Of a stretch of 64,000 nucleotides of DNA, positions 45,103 to 54,538 are shown in pieces. The notes below the pieces were generated by a model. It worked only from the letters and a program-made list of their open reading frames with translations, did no database searches and was not told where the DNA came from. The translations under genes were made by a program, and so were the position numbers. This DNA is from Gammaproteobacteria bacterium (GTDB lineage: Bacteria > Pseudomonadota > Gammaproteobacteria > Steroidobacterales > Steroidobacteraceae), in NCBI GenBank assembly GCA_947469285.1, contig CANIOW010000010.1:1-64000 (forward strand), given 5' to 3'. Position 1 is the stretch's first letter; every line of letters starts with the position of its first letter.

Positions 45103-45552
45103 ATGCGCTTCCAGCCCCGTCGCCAAGAAGATCCGGAGATCAATCTCACCTCGCTCATCGACGTGGTGCTGTTGCTGGTTATTTTCTTCATGGTCAGCAC
45201 CAGCTTTACCGTGGATGGGCGTCTGCAGTTGCGCTTGCCGCAGTCCAGTGCGGCGCCTGAGCGACGGCTGGCGGATGCGATCGTGATTACGGTCACGGTG
45301 GATGGCGAATACCGGGTGAATGACCGGGTGCTGGCCAATAGCAGTCCTGCCACCTTGCGTGAAGCTCTCGAGCGTATCGCGGCTAGTCGTGGCGGCACAC
45401 GCGGTCGGCAGGTGACGGTGCGCGCAGATGCACGTGCTACCCATCAGGCTGTGATCACCGCCATGGATGTGGCAGGAAAACTCGGGTTTATGCAGGTCAA
45501 TATTGCAACTCTGCAGGGCGAATCGGTGGCGGCACCTGATGGAGGTCACTAA
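45103..45552 (+). CDS. exbD: Biopolymer transport protein ExbD/TolR family
   Basis: 149 aa from ATG 45103; a TTG at 45097 that overlaps the exbB stop is a possible alternative. The N-terminal region DPEINLTSLIDVVLLLVIFFMV contains the proton-conducting Asp of the single membrane helix, and the periplasmic domain has the ExbD/TolR pattern (RADARATHQAVITAMDVAGKLG). It is the partner of the ExbB-type channel just upstream. Confidence 0.92.
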   Translation: MRFQPRRQEDPEINLTSLIDVVLLLVIFFMVSTSFTVDGRLQLRLPQSSAAPERRLADAIVITVTVDGEYRVNDRVLANSSPATLREALERIAASRGGTRGRQVTVRADARATHQAVITAMDVAGKLGFMQVNIATLQGESVAAPDGGH

Positions 45553-45554
45553 AC

Positions 45555-47333
45555 ATGGCTCGTCCTGGCGAAACGCCTATCCCGGTCACTAACTTCAGCC
45601 TGGCGGACGACCCTTGGGCGGTCTGGCGGCGGTTGCTGACCTACGCTCGCCCACATTGGGCCATGTTCGCGCTGGGTGTGTTTGGCATGGCGCTGTTCGC
45701 TGGCGTCGACACCGCCATGGCTTGGTGGGTCAAGCGTTTTCTCGATGGCGCTTTCGTCGAGCACGACCCGAGCACCCTGCTGATCGTGCCGGTCGGCCTC
45801 GTGGTGCTGTTTGCCATTCGCGGTGTGGGCGATTATCTCTCGGCCTATGCCCCGGGGTTCGTCGGACGTAAAGTGATCCAGAAGATTCGCGGTGACCTGT
45901 TTCGCCATTGTCTCGACTTGCCCACGGCGTATTACGATCGTGAGGCGGGAGCGCAGCTGCTCTCAAAGCTGACCTTCAATACTGAACTGGTGGCAGAGGC
46001 TGCAACCAATGCGCTGACTGTGTTCATTCGTGACACGCTGACCATCATGGGTTTGCTGTGCTATATCTTCTGGCTTAATTGGAAGCTGGCGGCATTTGCC
46101 TTCCTGATTTCCCCGGTTATCGCGACGCTCATCCGCCTCGTGAACCGCGCGTTTCGCCGCTATAGCACCCGTATCCAAGGATCGATGGGGGATGTCACCC
46201 GAGTGGCTAAAGAAGCCATCGATGGTCATCGTCTGGTCAAAGTGTTCAATGCGCAGGAACATCAGGCAGCGCAGTTCGCCACGGTGAATGAACAGAACCG
46301 CTTTCAGAACATGAAGCTCATTCGCGCGCGAGCCATCAGTAACCCGACCGTGCAGCTCATTACTGCCCTGGCGCTCTCTGGCGTGCTTTATATTGCCATC
46401 CGTGGCGTGTTGGCGCACACCATGACCGTGGGCGCCTTCATGTCCTTCCTCACCGGCCTCATGCTGATCACCGCACCGCTGCGGCGACTGGTTCAGGTGT
46501 TTGGCCCGTTGCAGCAAGGTATTGCTGCCGGGGCCAGTGTGTTCCAGATGCTGGATACGCCGATCGAGGACCGCGGGGGCGACCGACCACTGGGGCGTGC
46601 CGTGGGTGAGGTGGAGTTCCGGGACGTGTACTTCACCTACGACACCGAAAAAGGGCAGGTCCTCAAGGGGGTCAGCTTTTATGCCCGGGCCGGACAAACC
46701 GTGGCCATTGTTGGCCGTTCTGGCGGTGGCAAAACTACCCTGGTGGGCATGTTGCCGCGTTTCCATGACCCCGCGCCAGGGTCGGTACTCCTCGATGGGC
46801 ATGATGTCCGCGACTATCCACGAATTGCCTTGCGCGACAATGTCAGTCTGGTCTCGCAGGATGTCATTCTGGTCAATGGCAGCATTCGCGACAACATTGT
46901 CTACAGCACGCTGCAGGCGACCCAAGAGCAAGTGATCGCGGCTGCGCGTGCAGCCCACGTTCTTGAGTTTGCCGAGGCGTTTCCGCAGGGGCTCGATACG
47001 CCCGTTGGTGATCGTGGTTCGTTGTTATCGGGTGGCCAGAAGCAGCGCATTGCCATCGCGAGGGCTTTGCTTAAGAACGCACCAGTGCTCATCCTCGACG
47101 AAGCGACCAGCGCCCTCGACACGGAATCTGAGCACATTATCCAAACAGCGCTGGAAACGCTTAAACGCGGGCGTACCACGCTGGTGATCGCGCATCGGCT
47201 GTCGACCGTAGAACATGCCGATCTTATCGTCGTCATCGACGAAGGACGCTGCTTGGAGCAAGGCACCCACGCAGAGCTCATCGCGCACGGCGGGGCGTAT
47301 GCGGCCCTTCACCGGATGCGCTTCGACGCGTGA
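45555..47333 (+). CDS. msbA: Lipid A export permease/ATP-binding protein MsbA
   Basis: 592 aa, an ABC half-transporter. Six membrane helices fill about 25-310; the nucleotide-binding domain has Walker A GRSGGGKTTLVGML, signature LSGGQKQRIAIARALL, Walker B VLILDEATSALD, and the H-loop IAHRLSTV. As a homodimer it flips lipid A-core across the inner membrane. The stop overlaps the lpxK start by 4 bp, and the msbA-lpxK-ycaR-kdsB order supports the specific call over a generic multidrug exporter. Confidence 0.95.
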   Translation: MARPGETPIPVTNFSLADDPWAVWRRLLTYARPHWAMFALGVFGMALFAGVDTAMAWWVKRFLDGAFVEHDPSTLLIVPVGLVVLFAIRGVGDYLSAYAPGFVGRKVIQKIRGDLFRHCLDLPTAYYDREAGAQLLSKLTFNTELVAEAATNALTVFIRDTLTIMGLLCYIFWLNWKLAAFAFLISPVIATLIRLVNRAFRRYSTRIQGSMGDVTRVAKEAIDGHRLVKVFNAQEHQAAQFATVNEQNRFQNMKLIRARAISNPTVQLITALALSGVLYIAIRGVLAHTMTVGAFMSFLTGLMLITAPLRRLVQVFGPLQQGIAAGASVFQMLDTPIEDRGGDRPLGRAVGEVEFRDVYFTYDTEKGQVLKGVSFYARAGQTVAIVGRSGGGKTTLVGMLPRFHDPAPGSVLLDGHDVRDYPRIALRDNVSLVSQDVILVNGSIRDNIVYSTLQATQEQVIAAARAAHVLEFAEAFPQGLDTPVGDRGSLLSGGQKQRIAIARALLKNAPVLILDEATSALDTESEHIIQTALETLKRGRTTLVIAHRLSTVEHADLIVVIDEGRCLEQGTHAELIAHGGAYAALHRMRFDA

Positions 47334-48454
47334 TTAGCTTGCTGCGCCGTGGCGGCCTCGAACACTGGGTGGTGCAGGCCTGGTACGGTGCCTTGGAGCG
47401 TAGTCGCTGCCAGCGCTGGTGGGTCACGGTGCTGATGCCGCTTGCTTGGTGTGTCGCTGCTGTCGCTCGCCGACGCCGGCAACGCGCGGTGCGGCACATG
47501 CTGGGCAGGCCGCTAGTCGATGGCCTCTTGCTGCCGCCGGTCGTGGTCGTCGGTAACCTCACGGTGGGTGGTACCGGCAAGACACCGGTAGTGGCCTGGC
47601 TTGCTAGACAACTGCTGGCTCGTGGCCAACGGGTAGGTCTGGTGTCTCGTGGGCATGGGCGAGCGAGCTTGAAGGTGCGGCGCGTCCTGCCGGGAGATTC
47701 CGTGACGACGGTCGGTGACGAGCCAGCATGGTTGGCCGCACAGACCGGTTGTCCGGTAGTAGTCGGTCGAGACCGGCTTGCTGCAGCAGCGGCTTTAATC
47801 GGGGAAGTGAGCGTGGTGCTGTCCGATGATGGTCTGCAGCATTGGCGGCTGCCGCGGCGATTGGAAATTGTCGTGGTGGACGCCACGCGCTCGCCATTAC
47901 TGGGAACTGGGCGCTGCGTTCCGGCGGGGCCATTGCGCGAGCTGCCAGATTTCATCGGACCCGGCCAGATCGTTCTGTTTAATCACGGCGCTGCTATTAG
48001 CGGGGAGGGTGCTGTGGTCGGTGTGGCGGCGGCGGCGGCAGCTTTCAGCGTCCCGGATTGGGCGCGGCGTGCCACCGTGCTGCATTGTGCGGTGCAGCCA
48101 CGCTTGGCGGTTAATCTGCGCAGTGGTGAACGGCGCCCATTGGCCGCTTTTACCGCGGCGGCCGGTTTTTCGGGGGCGCACGTCGTGGCGGGCATCGGCC
48201 ACCCGGAACGTTTTTTTGCGGGCTTGCGGGCGGCCGGCGTTATGCTGGCATCGGTTCGTGCGCTCCCAGACCATCATGCCTTCACGGCTGAAGATTTTTC
48301 TGGATTGGAAGGCACGGTGCTCATGACGGACAAAGACGCCGTCAAATGTGCAGGCTTCGCTGGGCCGGATTGGTGGCGGGTGGAGGCGGAGTTGCAGTTC
48401 GCCGCTGGCGCTGGCGAGCAGTTATTGCAGGCGGTGTTGGCCGTCGTTGGTTGA
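47330..48454 (+). CDS. lpxK: Tetraacyldisaccharide 4'-kinase LpxK
   Basis: 374 aa from GTG 47330, overlapping msbA. The P-loop VGNLTVGGTGKTP is the LpxK signature; SRGHGR and LSDDGLQHWRLPR also match. It phosphorylates the 4' position of lipid A precursor at the inner membrane. The C-terminal part includes FAGIGHPERFF-like residues (VAGIGHPERFFAGL) and LPDHHAF, conserved in the family. A Trm112-like gene follows after 17 bp. Confidence 0.94.
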   Translation: MISLLRRGGLEHWVVQAWYGALERSRCQRWWVTVLMPLAWCVAAVARRRRQRAVRHMLGRPLVDGLLLPPVVVVGNLTVGGTGKTPVVAWLARQLLARGQRVGLVSRGHGRASLKVRRVLPGDSVTTVGDEPAWLAAQTGCPVVVGRDRLAAAAALIGEVSVVLSDDGLQHWRLPRRLEIVVVDATRSPLLGTGRCVPAGPLRELPDFIGPGQIVLFNHGAAISGEGAVVGVAAAAAAFSVPDWARRATVLHCAVQPRLAVNLRSGERRPLAAFTAAAGFSGAHVVAGIGHPERFFAGLRAAGVMLASVRALPDHHAFTAEDFSGLEGTVLMTDKDAVKCAGFAGPDWWRVEAELQFAAGAGEQLLQAVLAVVG

Positions 48455-48471
48455 ATGGAGAGACTGTACTC

Positions 48472-48663
48472 ATGGAGCCAAAATTACTTGACCTGCTCGC
48501 CTGTCCGGCGTGCAAAGGACCGCTGCAGTACGCGCGTGCCGCAGCGGTGCTGGTATGTCGTGCTGATCGATTGGCCTTTCCGATCCGCGACGGTATTCCG
48601 GTGATGCTGGAAGACGAGGCGCGGGTCTTGGCCAGTGATGACGCGCTGCTGAAAACCGGATGA
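48472..48663 (+). CDS. ycaR: Trm112 family protein YcaR
   Basis: 63 aa from ATG 48472. LLDLLACPACKGPL at the N-terminus carries a CxxC pair, and RLAFPIRDGIPVMLEDEAR is the conserved second half of Trm112-like proteins; only one cysteine (LVCRADR) remains in the second pair position. Small zinc-ribbon proteins of this kind sit between lpxK and kdsB in many gammaproteobacteria; the bacterial role is not settled. It overlaps kdsB by 4 bp. Confidence 0.9.
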   Translation: MEPKLLDLLACPACKGPLQYARAAAVLVCRADRLAFPIRDGIPVMLEDEARVLASDDALLKTG

Positions 48664-49427
48664 GTACGCCGTTTCGCGTGGTGATTCCAGCCCGCTACGC
48701 GTCGACGCGCTTGCCGGGCAAGCCGTTGCGTTTACTGGCGGGTCAGCCGATGGTGCAGCATGTGTATGCGCGCGCCTGTGCTTCTGGGGCGGCTGAGGTG
48801 ATCATTGCTACGGATGATGCACGGGTAGCCAGCGCTTGTGCCGCCTTTGGCGCACGCGTCGTGATGACCGACCCCGAACATGTATCTGGCACGGATCGGT
48901 TAGCGGAAGTTGCGGCGCTTGAGGGTTGGCGTCACGATGAACTGGTCATTAACGTGCAGGGTGACGAGCCATTACTGCCGCCAGAGAACGTTGCGCAGGC
49001 CGCCGCATTGCTGATGACGGACGAGGGTGCGGATATCGCTACCCTAGCGACACCTATTCACGGTCTGCACGAGTTTATTGATCCGAATGTGGTGAAGGTA
49101 GTCGCTGCGGCCAACGGCCGCGCGCTGTATTTCAGCCGTGCCCCCATTCCGTGGTCGCGTGACAGTGCGCCGGCTGGGCTGCACAGCCAGACGGCCTTCG
49201 AGGGCGCGTTACGCCATGTAGGCCTGTATGCCTATCGCGTGGGGGCGTTGCGGCAGCTGGCTGCCTGGGCGCCCTCGCCACTGGAATTGACGGAGCGATT
49301 GGAACAATTGCGCGCGCTGGAGAATGGCTTGGTGATTGCGGTGGCCGTTGCGGTAGTAGTGCCGGGGCCTGGCGTGGACACGGAAGCTGATGCGGTGGCG
49401 GTGGAACGCATGCTGTTGGCTCAGTAA
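48660..49427 (+). CDS. kdsB: CMP-KDO synthetase (3-deoxy-manno-octulosonate cytidylyltransferase)
   Basis: 255 aa. VVIPARYASTRLPGKPL is the nucleotide-binding start; VYARACASGAAEVIIATDD, MTDPEHVSGTDRLAEV, INVQGDEPLLPPE and YFSRAPIPWSRD are standard KdsB motifs. It activates KDO with CTP for LPS core assembly, consistent with adjacent lpxK and msbA. It is followed by a 105-bp convergent gap in which I see no strong terminator. Confidence 0.96.
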   Translation: MSTPFRVVIPARYASTRLPGKPLRLLAGQPMVQHVYARACASGAAEVIIATDDARVASACAAFGARVVMTDPEHVSGTDRLAEVAALEGWRHDELVINVQGDEPLLPPENVAQAAALLMTDEGADIATLATPIHGLHEFIDPNVVKVVAAANGRALYFSRAPIPWSRDSAPAGLHSQTAFEGALRHVGLYAYRVGALRQLAAWAPSPLELTERLEQLRALENGLVIAVAVAVVVPGPGVDTEADAVAVERMLLAQ

Positions 49428-49532
49428 GCCTGACGAGCTGGGGCGGCAGCTGGCCGTGACGAAAGCGTGTCGCTGGAGCGTAACCCAGCAGTTCTGCAGC
49501 GCACCTAGAGAATACGTCTACCGCTACCGGCG

Positions 49533-50336
49533 TCACTTGTCGGAAAACGGCGTTTCTTGGCTGCGATCTGCGGTTTTTTGGAGTATCCAGAGGCGCAGAT
49601 ACTTTTGCCTTACGTAGTTGGCTTCGATAAACGCGATGCACAAGCCGCGCCAGCCATCGAGCAGGCCGAGGCGCAGCATGTAGGCGCGGAAGAACCGCCA
49701 GAACGGGTTGAAGAAGATTTCCACCAGACTGGCCCGCTTCCCCTTGGCGTGGCGGGCTTCGGCCCACAGCCGCGCATAGCGCTGCAGCTTGGCCAGTTGG
49801 TCGTCCAGATCTTCGTAGGAATCGTGGAGGATGCGGTGGCGCAGGCTGCCCACCTTCCCTTGAGGCACTACCTTTTCGTGCACTTCCTCGCCACCGAAGC
49901 GGCACCGGTGGCGGTCGAACACGCGCAGGAGGCGGTCCGGGTACCAGTCGCCGTGGCGTATCCATTCGCCGAAGTAGCGCGTCATGCGCGGCATGCGGTA
50001 GCCCACCACACCGGCTGTGGCGGGCGCTTCGCGCAGGCGCATGATTTCCTCGCGCAGTCCTTCTGACAGGCGCTCGTCAGCGTCGAGGCTGACCACCCAG
50101 TCGTGGGTGGCGGCGTCCACCGCGAACTGCTTCTGGGAGCGGTACCCAGGCCAGTCGCGCTCAATGACACGTGCGCCCATTGATAGGGCAATCTCGCGGG
50201 TCTGGTCAGTGGAGTGGGAGTCCACGACGATAATTTCATCGCAGAAGTCGAGTGAACGCAGGCAGTCGGCGAGTTGCGCTGCCTCGTTCAGCGTAATGAT
50301 GCAGGCGGTGAGCGGACGCACCACCGGAGCGGTCAT
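49533..50336 (-). CDS. Family 2 glycosyltransferase, WaaE/KdtX-like
   Basis: 267 aa. GT-A fold: TACIITLNEAAQLADCL, DEIIVVDSHSTDQT, and the metal-binding DADER, followed by YFGEWIRHGDWYPD and GGEEVHEKV, which match the WaaE/KdtX subfamily that adds glucose to the inner LPS core in Klebsiella and others. The C-terminus has an amphipathic helical region. It overlaps the FkbM gene by 4 bp and is the last gene of the rne transcription unit. The exact sugar and acceptor are unknown. Confidence 0.85.
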   Translation of the reverse strand: MTAPVVRPLTACIITLNEAAQLADCLRSLDFCDEIIVVDSHSTDQTREIALSMGARVIERDWPGYRSQKQFAVDAATHDWVVSLDADERLSEGLREEIMRLREAPATAGVVGYRMPRMTRYFGEWIRHGDWYPDRLLRVFDRHRCRFGGEEVHEKVVPQGKVGSLRHRILHDSYEDLDDQLAKLQRYARLWAEARHAKGKRASLVEIFFNPFWRFFRAYMLRLGLLDGWRGLCIAFIEANYVRQKYLRLWILQKTADRSQETPFSDK

Positions 50337-51082
50337 TTAACGCTCTTGTGTACAGCGAAGCAGTTCATTTCCACTGCGCGCGGAAATTGTGTGCCAGGCG
50401 CGATGGGGGAAAAGCCGGCAATATCGAACTGATAGCGCTCCAATGCCTCCAGTGTGTCGCGCACCGTGGGCATGCCCGCATACAAGGGCTTGATGGCCAC
50501 TTCCGTTTGCAGTCCTAGCAGCTGCGACAAGACGGACTCTCCGCCGCGGAGTACTTCCAGATCAAAACCTTGGGTGTCCAGTTTCAGGAACGGCCGGCGG
50601 ACGCCGTGCCGTTGCTGGAGGTCTTGTAACAAAGCAGCGAAGGTGCGTACCTCAACGACCTCCTTGCGGACCACGGTATTGGCAGCGGCAAAGGGTGCGC
50701 TTGCATCGGGTTGCAGAAAGCTGCTGAAGACATCGGTGGCCATGACGTTGAGTGTCGCAGTTCCGGGTGTCGCCCCAAGCGCGCAGGCATGCACTTCCCA
50801 GAGCGGATCTTCCTGGGCAGCACGGGCGCTTAAACCCGCCGCGAGCGCAGACAGCGGTTCCACGGAGACGATGCGTCCGCGGTAGCCAACGAGCTCCCGC
50901 AATTGGTCGCGGTACTGGCCACGGTTGGCGCCCACGTCGATGACGCAGTCGATCTCAAGCCGCTCCAGCAGACGCTGGAGCAAGCTGATTTCCTGCCAGT
51001 ATTTGGCGACGCGCTTCGGTAACAAAATGTAACCGAAAGCGCGTGCCAGGCCGGCGAGCGGCTTGCCGAGCAGGCCGCTCAT
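50333..51082 (-). CDS. FkbM family methyltransferase
   Basis: 249 aa. SAM-binding region IDCVIDVGANRGQYRDQLRE and GRIVSVEPLSA, followed by RRPFLKLDTQGFDLEVLRGG, the FkbM signature. These enzymes usually O-methylate sugars or small molecules. Between an LPS-type glycosyltransferase and rne, a surface-polysaccharide substrate is a reasonable inference. It starts 2 bp after the rne stop and overlaps the glycosyltransferase by 4 bp. Confidence 0.88.
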   Translation of the reverse strand: MSGLLGKPLAGLARAFGYILLPKRVAKYWQEISLLQRLLERLEIDCVIDVGANRGQYRDQLRELVGYRGRIVSVEPLSALAAGLSARAAQEDPLWEVHACALGATPGTATLNVMATDVFSSFLQPDASAPFAAANTVVRKEVVEVRTFAALLQDLQQRHGVRRPFLKLDTQGFDLEVLRGGESVLSQLLGLQTEVAIKPLYAGMPTVRDTLEALERYQFDIAGFSPIAPGTQFPRAVEMNCFAVHKSVK

Positions 51083-51084
51083 TC

Positions 51085-53943
51085 TTAGGTCTTCGGCGGC
51101 TCGTCAGCCGCAGGCGCTGGCGGAGTGACCGGAGCGACGGGTGCTGGCGACTCGTCGACCACGGGTACCGGTGCTTCCACGGCGGCTTCGATCGCAGCGC
51201 TGGGCGTTGTGATACGAATCGGCTGGGTGGATTCCATGTCAGGTTCCTGAGCGACCACGGCTGCCGCTGCCATAAAGGGCGATGGCAGCTCCAATGTGGT
51301 ATCCGTGGGGTCATCGTCCTCCACTGCAGGGGCTGCCACCGGGGCTGCCACAGGTGCTGCCACAGGTGCTGCCACCGGGGCTGGCGTGGCCGCGGGTGCT
51401 GTTCTGGGCGCCGGGTCACGTCGGCTTTCGCGTGACTGCTCGGCCTGGTAGGCATTCCAGGCGCGATCTTCCTCGTCCTGACGGCGCCGCATTTCCTGCT
51501 CCGTCAGTACGGGGAAGGTACCCGACTCGCCGATCTCCGGCACGTCCGCCCCATATTCGCTACCCGAGTGGGCGGGAGCAGCCGTCGTCGGCTCTCCACC
51601 TTCTGCACCCGGTGCACCATCAGGTCCGCGACCACGACCGCCACGGCCACGACGCCGGCCACGACGCCGACGGCTGGAGCCGTCACCGCCATCCTGTGCA
51701 GCGCCTTCCGGCGCTCCACCGGCAGCATTCAGCGTGTCTTCGTTTGCTTCTGCAGCACGGCCGGCATCCTCACCAGAGGACGACGGCGCGGGGCGCTGCG
51801 CCTGCGGTGGGCGGGGCTCACGTGGTTCACGCGCTTCCCGTGGTTCTCTGGGCGGGCGTGCGTCCTGACGCGGGGGGCGCTGAGCATCGCGCGGACCTTC
51901 ACGTCCGGCATCTCGCCCGCCGTCCCTTCCGCCGTCCCGAGTCGGCTGTGGCTCGCGGGCACCGTCAGGGCGTCCGTCGCGCTTGGTATCGCGGCCACCA
52001 CGACCATCACGACCATCACGCTTGGCATCGCGGTCACCACCATTGTTGGGGGCGTCACGTTCATTGCGATCACGGTCATTGCGGCTACGGTCATTGCGGC
52101 CACGGCCGTAACGATCATTGCGGTCCGGGCGGTCGTTGCGGCCATTGCGGTCGGGGCGGCCGCTGCGGTCATTGCGGTCGGGGCGCTGATCACGATCACC
52201 CTGTTTTGGGGTGGATTCGCCGAAGAGCCAGGTCCACAGACGACAGAAAATGCCTTTGCGCGGGCCTTCCTGTAGCGGGGCCGGAGCCACCACCACCGGT
52301 ACTGGGCGCGGTGCAGCCACTGGTGCTGGCTCAGTGGGCATCAGCGGCGTTACCGCCGGCTGTTGCTGTTCCAGCAGCGCTTTTTTGGCGCGTTCTGTGG
52401 CTACTTCCAGTTCGATCACCTCGCGGCGACCCATCTGGTGGCTGGCCATCTGGTTTTCCTGCAAACTCATTTCGTCTTCACGGACACGACGCAGGATGTA
52501 GTTCGGCGTTTCGAGGGTGGGGTTCGGGACGAGCACGATGCCCACGCCTGAACGCTCCTCTACCTGACGCAGGTCGTGACGCTTCTCATTGATGAGGAAG
52601 GTAGCGACCTCTACTGGTAACTGTGCAATGACCTTCGAGGTACGGTCTTTGCGCGACTCCTCGCCGATCAGGCGCAGCACTGCCAGTGACAGGCTTTCGA
52701 TGCCACGAATGGTACCGAGCCCATTGCAGCGTGGACATTGCATGTGAGTGCTTTCTTCGAGCGCCGGCCGCAGACGCTGACGCGACATTTCGAGCAGACC
52801 GAAACGCGAGATGCGGCCGATCTGGATGCGGGCACGATCCTGCTTGACGGCGTCGCGGAGGCGGTCTTCCACGGCCTTCTGGTTCTTGGTCGACTCCATG
52901 TCGATGAAGTCGATGACGATGAGGCCGCCGAGATCGCGGAGGCGTAACTGCCGGGCGATCTCATCCGCTGCCTCCAAGTTGGTGTTGGTGGCGGTGGTCT
53001 CGATGTCGGCGCCCTTGGTGGCGCGGGCCGAGTTGATGTCGATAGCAACCAGTGCTTCGGTGTGGTCGATCACCAAGCTGCCGCCGGAGGGCAGGTTGAC
53101 CTTGTGGCCGTAGGCGCTTTCGATCTGGTTCTCGATCTGGTAGCGCGTGAACAGCGGCACGTCGTCCTGGTAGAGCTTCAACTTCCGCAGGTACTCCGGC
53201 GGCATGAAACGCTGCATGTACTCGCGGCTGCGCTCGAAGGTCGCCGGATCGTCCAGCAATACTTCGCTCACGTCGTCCGACAGGTAATCGCGCAGTGCGC
53301 GGGTGACCGCGTCACTTTCCTGATAGATGAGGAAGGCGCCCTGGCGGTCCTTCGCGGCGGCCGCGATGGCATCCCAGTTGGCACGCATGTTGTCGAGGTC
53401 CCACTGGAGTTCCTCGGTGGTGCGACCGACGCCGGCAGTGCGCACGATGGCGCCCATACCGTCGGGAATTTGCAACGCATCCATCGCCTCGCGGGTGACC
53501 TCGCGGTCCTCGCCTTCAATACGGCGGGAGACGCCACCGGCACGCGGGTTGTTCGGCATCAGCACCAGGAAGCGGCCGGCGAGACTGATGAACGTGGTCA
53601 GGGCTGCGCCCTTGTTGCCGCGCTCTTCCTTCTCGACCTGGACTAAAATCTCCTGGCCTTCTGTGAGTACGTCACGGATAGCGTATTTGTTGCCCTGCAC
53701 GGGCTGACGGAAGCAGTCGCGTGACAGTTCCTTCAGCGGCAGAAAGCCGTGACGTTCCGCACCGTAATCGATGAACGCAGCTTCAAGACTGGGCTCGACG
53801 CGGGTTACGCGGCCTTTGTAAATATTGGCTTTCTTCTGTTCCCTGGAGGGGATCTCGATGGAAAGGTCGTAAAGTTTCTGGCCGTCAACCAGAGCAACGC
53901 GCAGTTCTTCCTGCTGCGTCGCATTGATAAGCATTCTCTTCAT
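51085..53943 (-). CDS. rne: Ribonuclease E
   Basis: 952 aa. Start [20 protein letters not shown] is invariant in RNase E. The S1 domain spans about 38-115; catalytic metal-binding acids are Asp302 (VAIDINSA) and Asp345 (VIDFIDM); the zinc link is CPRC at 403-406. The C-terminal ~430 residues are disordered: a KKALLEQQQ helix, an Arg/Asn/Asp-rich RNA-binding stretch (RNDR-type repeats), and an Ala/Pro/Val tail. It initiates mRNA decay and processes rRNA/tRNA, scaffolding the degradosome. Such genes are commonly autoregulated through a long 5' leader, and the 595-bp upstream gap has room for one. Confidence 0.96.
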   Translation of the reverse strand: MKRMLINATQQEELRVALVDGQKLYDLSIEIPSREQKKANIYKGRVTRVEPSLEAAFIDYGAERHGFLPLKELSRDCFRQPVQGNKYAIRDVLTEGQEILVQVEKEERGNKGAALTTFISLAGRFLVLMPNNPRAGGVSRRIEGEDREVTREAMDALQIPDGMGAIVRTAGVGRTTEELQWDLDNMRANWDAIAAAAKDRQGAFLIYQESDAVTRALRDYLSDDVSEVLLDDPATFERSREYMQRFMPPEYLRKLKLYQDDVPLFTRYQIENQIESAYGHKVNLPSGGSLVIDHTEALVAIDINSARATKGADIETTATNTNLEAADEIARQLRLRDLGGLIVIDFIDMESTKNQKAVEDRLRDAVKQDRARIQIGRISRFGLLEMSRQRLRPALEESTHMQCPRCNGLGTIRGIESLSLAVLRLIGEESRKDRTSKVIAQLPVEVATFLINEKRHDLRQVEERSGVGIVLVPNPTLETPNYILRRVREDEMSLQENQMASHQMGRREVIELEVATERAKKALLEQQQPAVTPLMPTEPAPVAAPRPVPVVVAPAPLQEGPRKGIFCRLWTWLFGESTPKQGDRDQRPDRNDRSGRPDRNGRNDRPDRNDRYGRGRNDRSRNDRDRNERDAPNNGGDRDAKRDGRDGRGGRDTKRDGRPDGAREPQPTRDGGRDGGRDAGREGPRDAQRPPRQDARPPREPREAREPREPRPPQAQRPAPSSSGEDAGRAAEANEDTLNAAGGAPEGAAQDGGDGSSRRRRGRRRGRGGRGRGPDGAPGAEGGEPTTAAPAHSGSEYGADVPEIGESGTFPVLTEQEMRRRQDEEDRAWNAYQAEQSRESRRDPAPRTAPAATPAPVAAPVAAPVAAPVAAPAVEDDDPTDTTLELPSPFMAAAAVVAQEPDMESTQPIRITTPSAAIEAAVEAPVPVVDESPAPVAPVTPPAPAADEPPKT
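51329..51376 (-). repeat. Four 12-bp tandem repeats in the RNase E tail
   Basis: Four contiguous 12-base units of the form GGGGCTGCCACC (plus strand), differing at one or two positions, encode four VAAP-type repeats in the disordered C-terminal tail. The unit length keeps the frame. Seen directly; whether copy number varies between strains is unknown. Confidence 0.8.
52060..52190 (-). repeat. Degenerate repeats encoding the RNDR-rich RNA-binding region of RNase E
   Basis: Imperfect reiterations of CGGTCATTGCGG-like units on the plus strand encode repeated Arg-Asn-Asp-Arg groups on the minus strand (about residues 585-630), the arginine-rich RNA-binding segment. Unit spacing is irregular and there are no conserved spacers, so this is a coding repeat and not a CRISPR array. 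Confidence 0.7.
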
Positions 53944-54538
53944 GGGCCCCTACTTGGGTTCTGGAGGGGGCCGATGGGCAATGGGCGTAAGAAGACCGTA
54001 GCGCGACGGAGCACGTTTGAACCGGGCAGGGCCGGTGGTAGGCAAGGCAGGAGAGAGTCATGTTCATGATCCGCAGCGCGTCGCGCGTCTTTCGGGCAGC
54101 GGGCTGGGTCGTAGTACGACCCAGTCGCCGGGGAGAGACGGGTGACGCCAGCAAGCCTGGTGCGTCCTGTCGAGTATCCGGGTCTCACGCCCGTGGCTCC
54201 TTAGTATCACCTTGCCGTACCGCGCGGGGGGCCCCTTAAGGGAGCCGCAAGGCGCGCTGGCAGGGTGGGCTGGAGTGCCCACGGGCCGAGCGAGGGTTGA
54301 CGGACGGTGACCAAATCTTTTGGTCGGTTGCGCCGCAACCCACTAAGATGCAGCCCCCGGCCCGTGCTGGGCACCTGCTGCCCCTCAGGGCGGGCGGGTG
54401 GCCAAGGCGGCGGTACCAGGGACCGCGCTGAAGCCTGGCCGGCCCGGCGCCGCTTCGCGACGCTGGCCCCGGTAGGCTCTTGGGTTCAAGAATCTAGCAG
54501 CGTTCCTACGAAAAATCAACGTCTTACAGGAAATCCTG
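53944..54538. other. 595-bp divergent intergenic region between rne and rluC
   Basis: No credible coding sequence is seen; short frames here lack recognisable content. It should contain the rne leader (minus) and the rluC promoter (plus). Contents noted: a perfect inverted repeat at 54104-54124, and a weak promoter-like pair for rluC, TTGGTC at 54320-54325 and TAAGAT at 54344-54349 with 18 bases between. The rne start is preceded by AGGGG on the minus strand. In enteric bacteria rne has a long structured leader used for feedback control, and the length here is compatible with that. Confidence 0.5.
54104..54124 (-). promoter_or_regulatory. Perfect hairpin in the presumed rne leader
   Basis: CTGGGTCGT-AGT-ACGACCCAG is a perfect 9-bp inverted repeat with a 3-base loop, about 160 bp upstream of the rne start. 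If transcribed as part of the rne leader it would form a stable stem. No U-run follows on either strand, so it is not an intrinsic terminator. An operator for a dimeric regulator is an alternative reading. Confidence 0.5.

Noticed and set aside
45963-46958. 331-codon minus-strand frame inside msbA
   Set aside because: Entirely antisense to a well-conserved ABC transporter and rich in His/Gln/Arg, typical of reverse-strand shadows in GC-rich genes.
52060-52190. Possible CRISPR-like repeats
   Set aside because: Units are short, imperfect, irregularly spaced and encode the Arg-rich part of RNase E; no spacers or cas genes.
51282-52592. 436-codon open frame on the plus strand opposite rne
   Set aside because: It is antisense to the low-complexity C-terminal part of RNase E; the product is a repetitive Gly/Arg/Pro/His/Val sequence with no domain. 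GC-rich repetitive coding DNA produces such frames.
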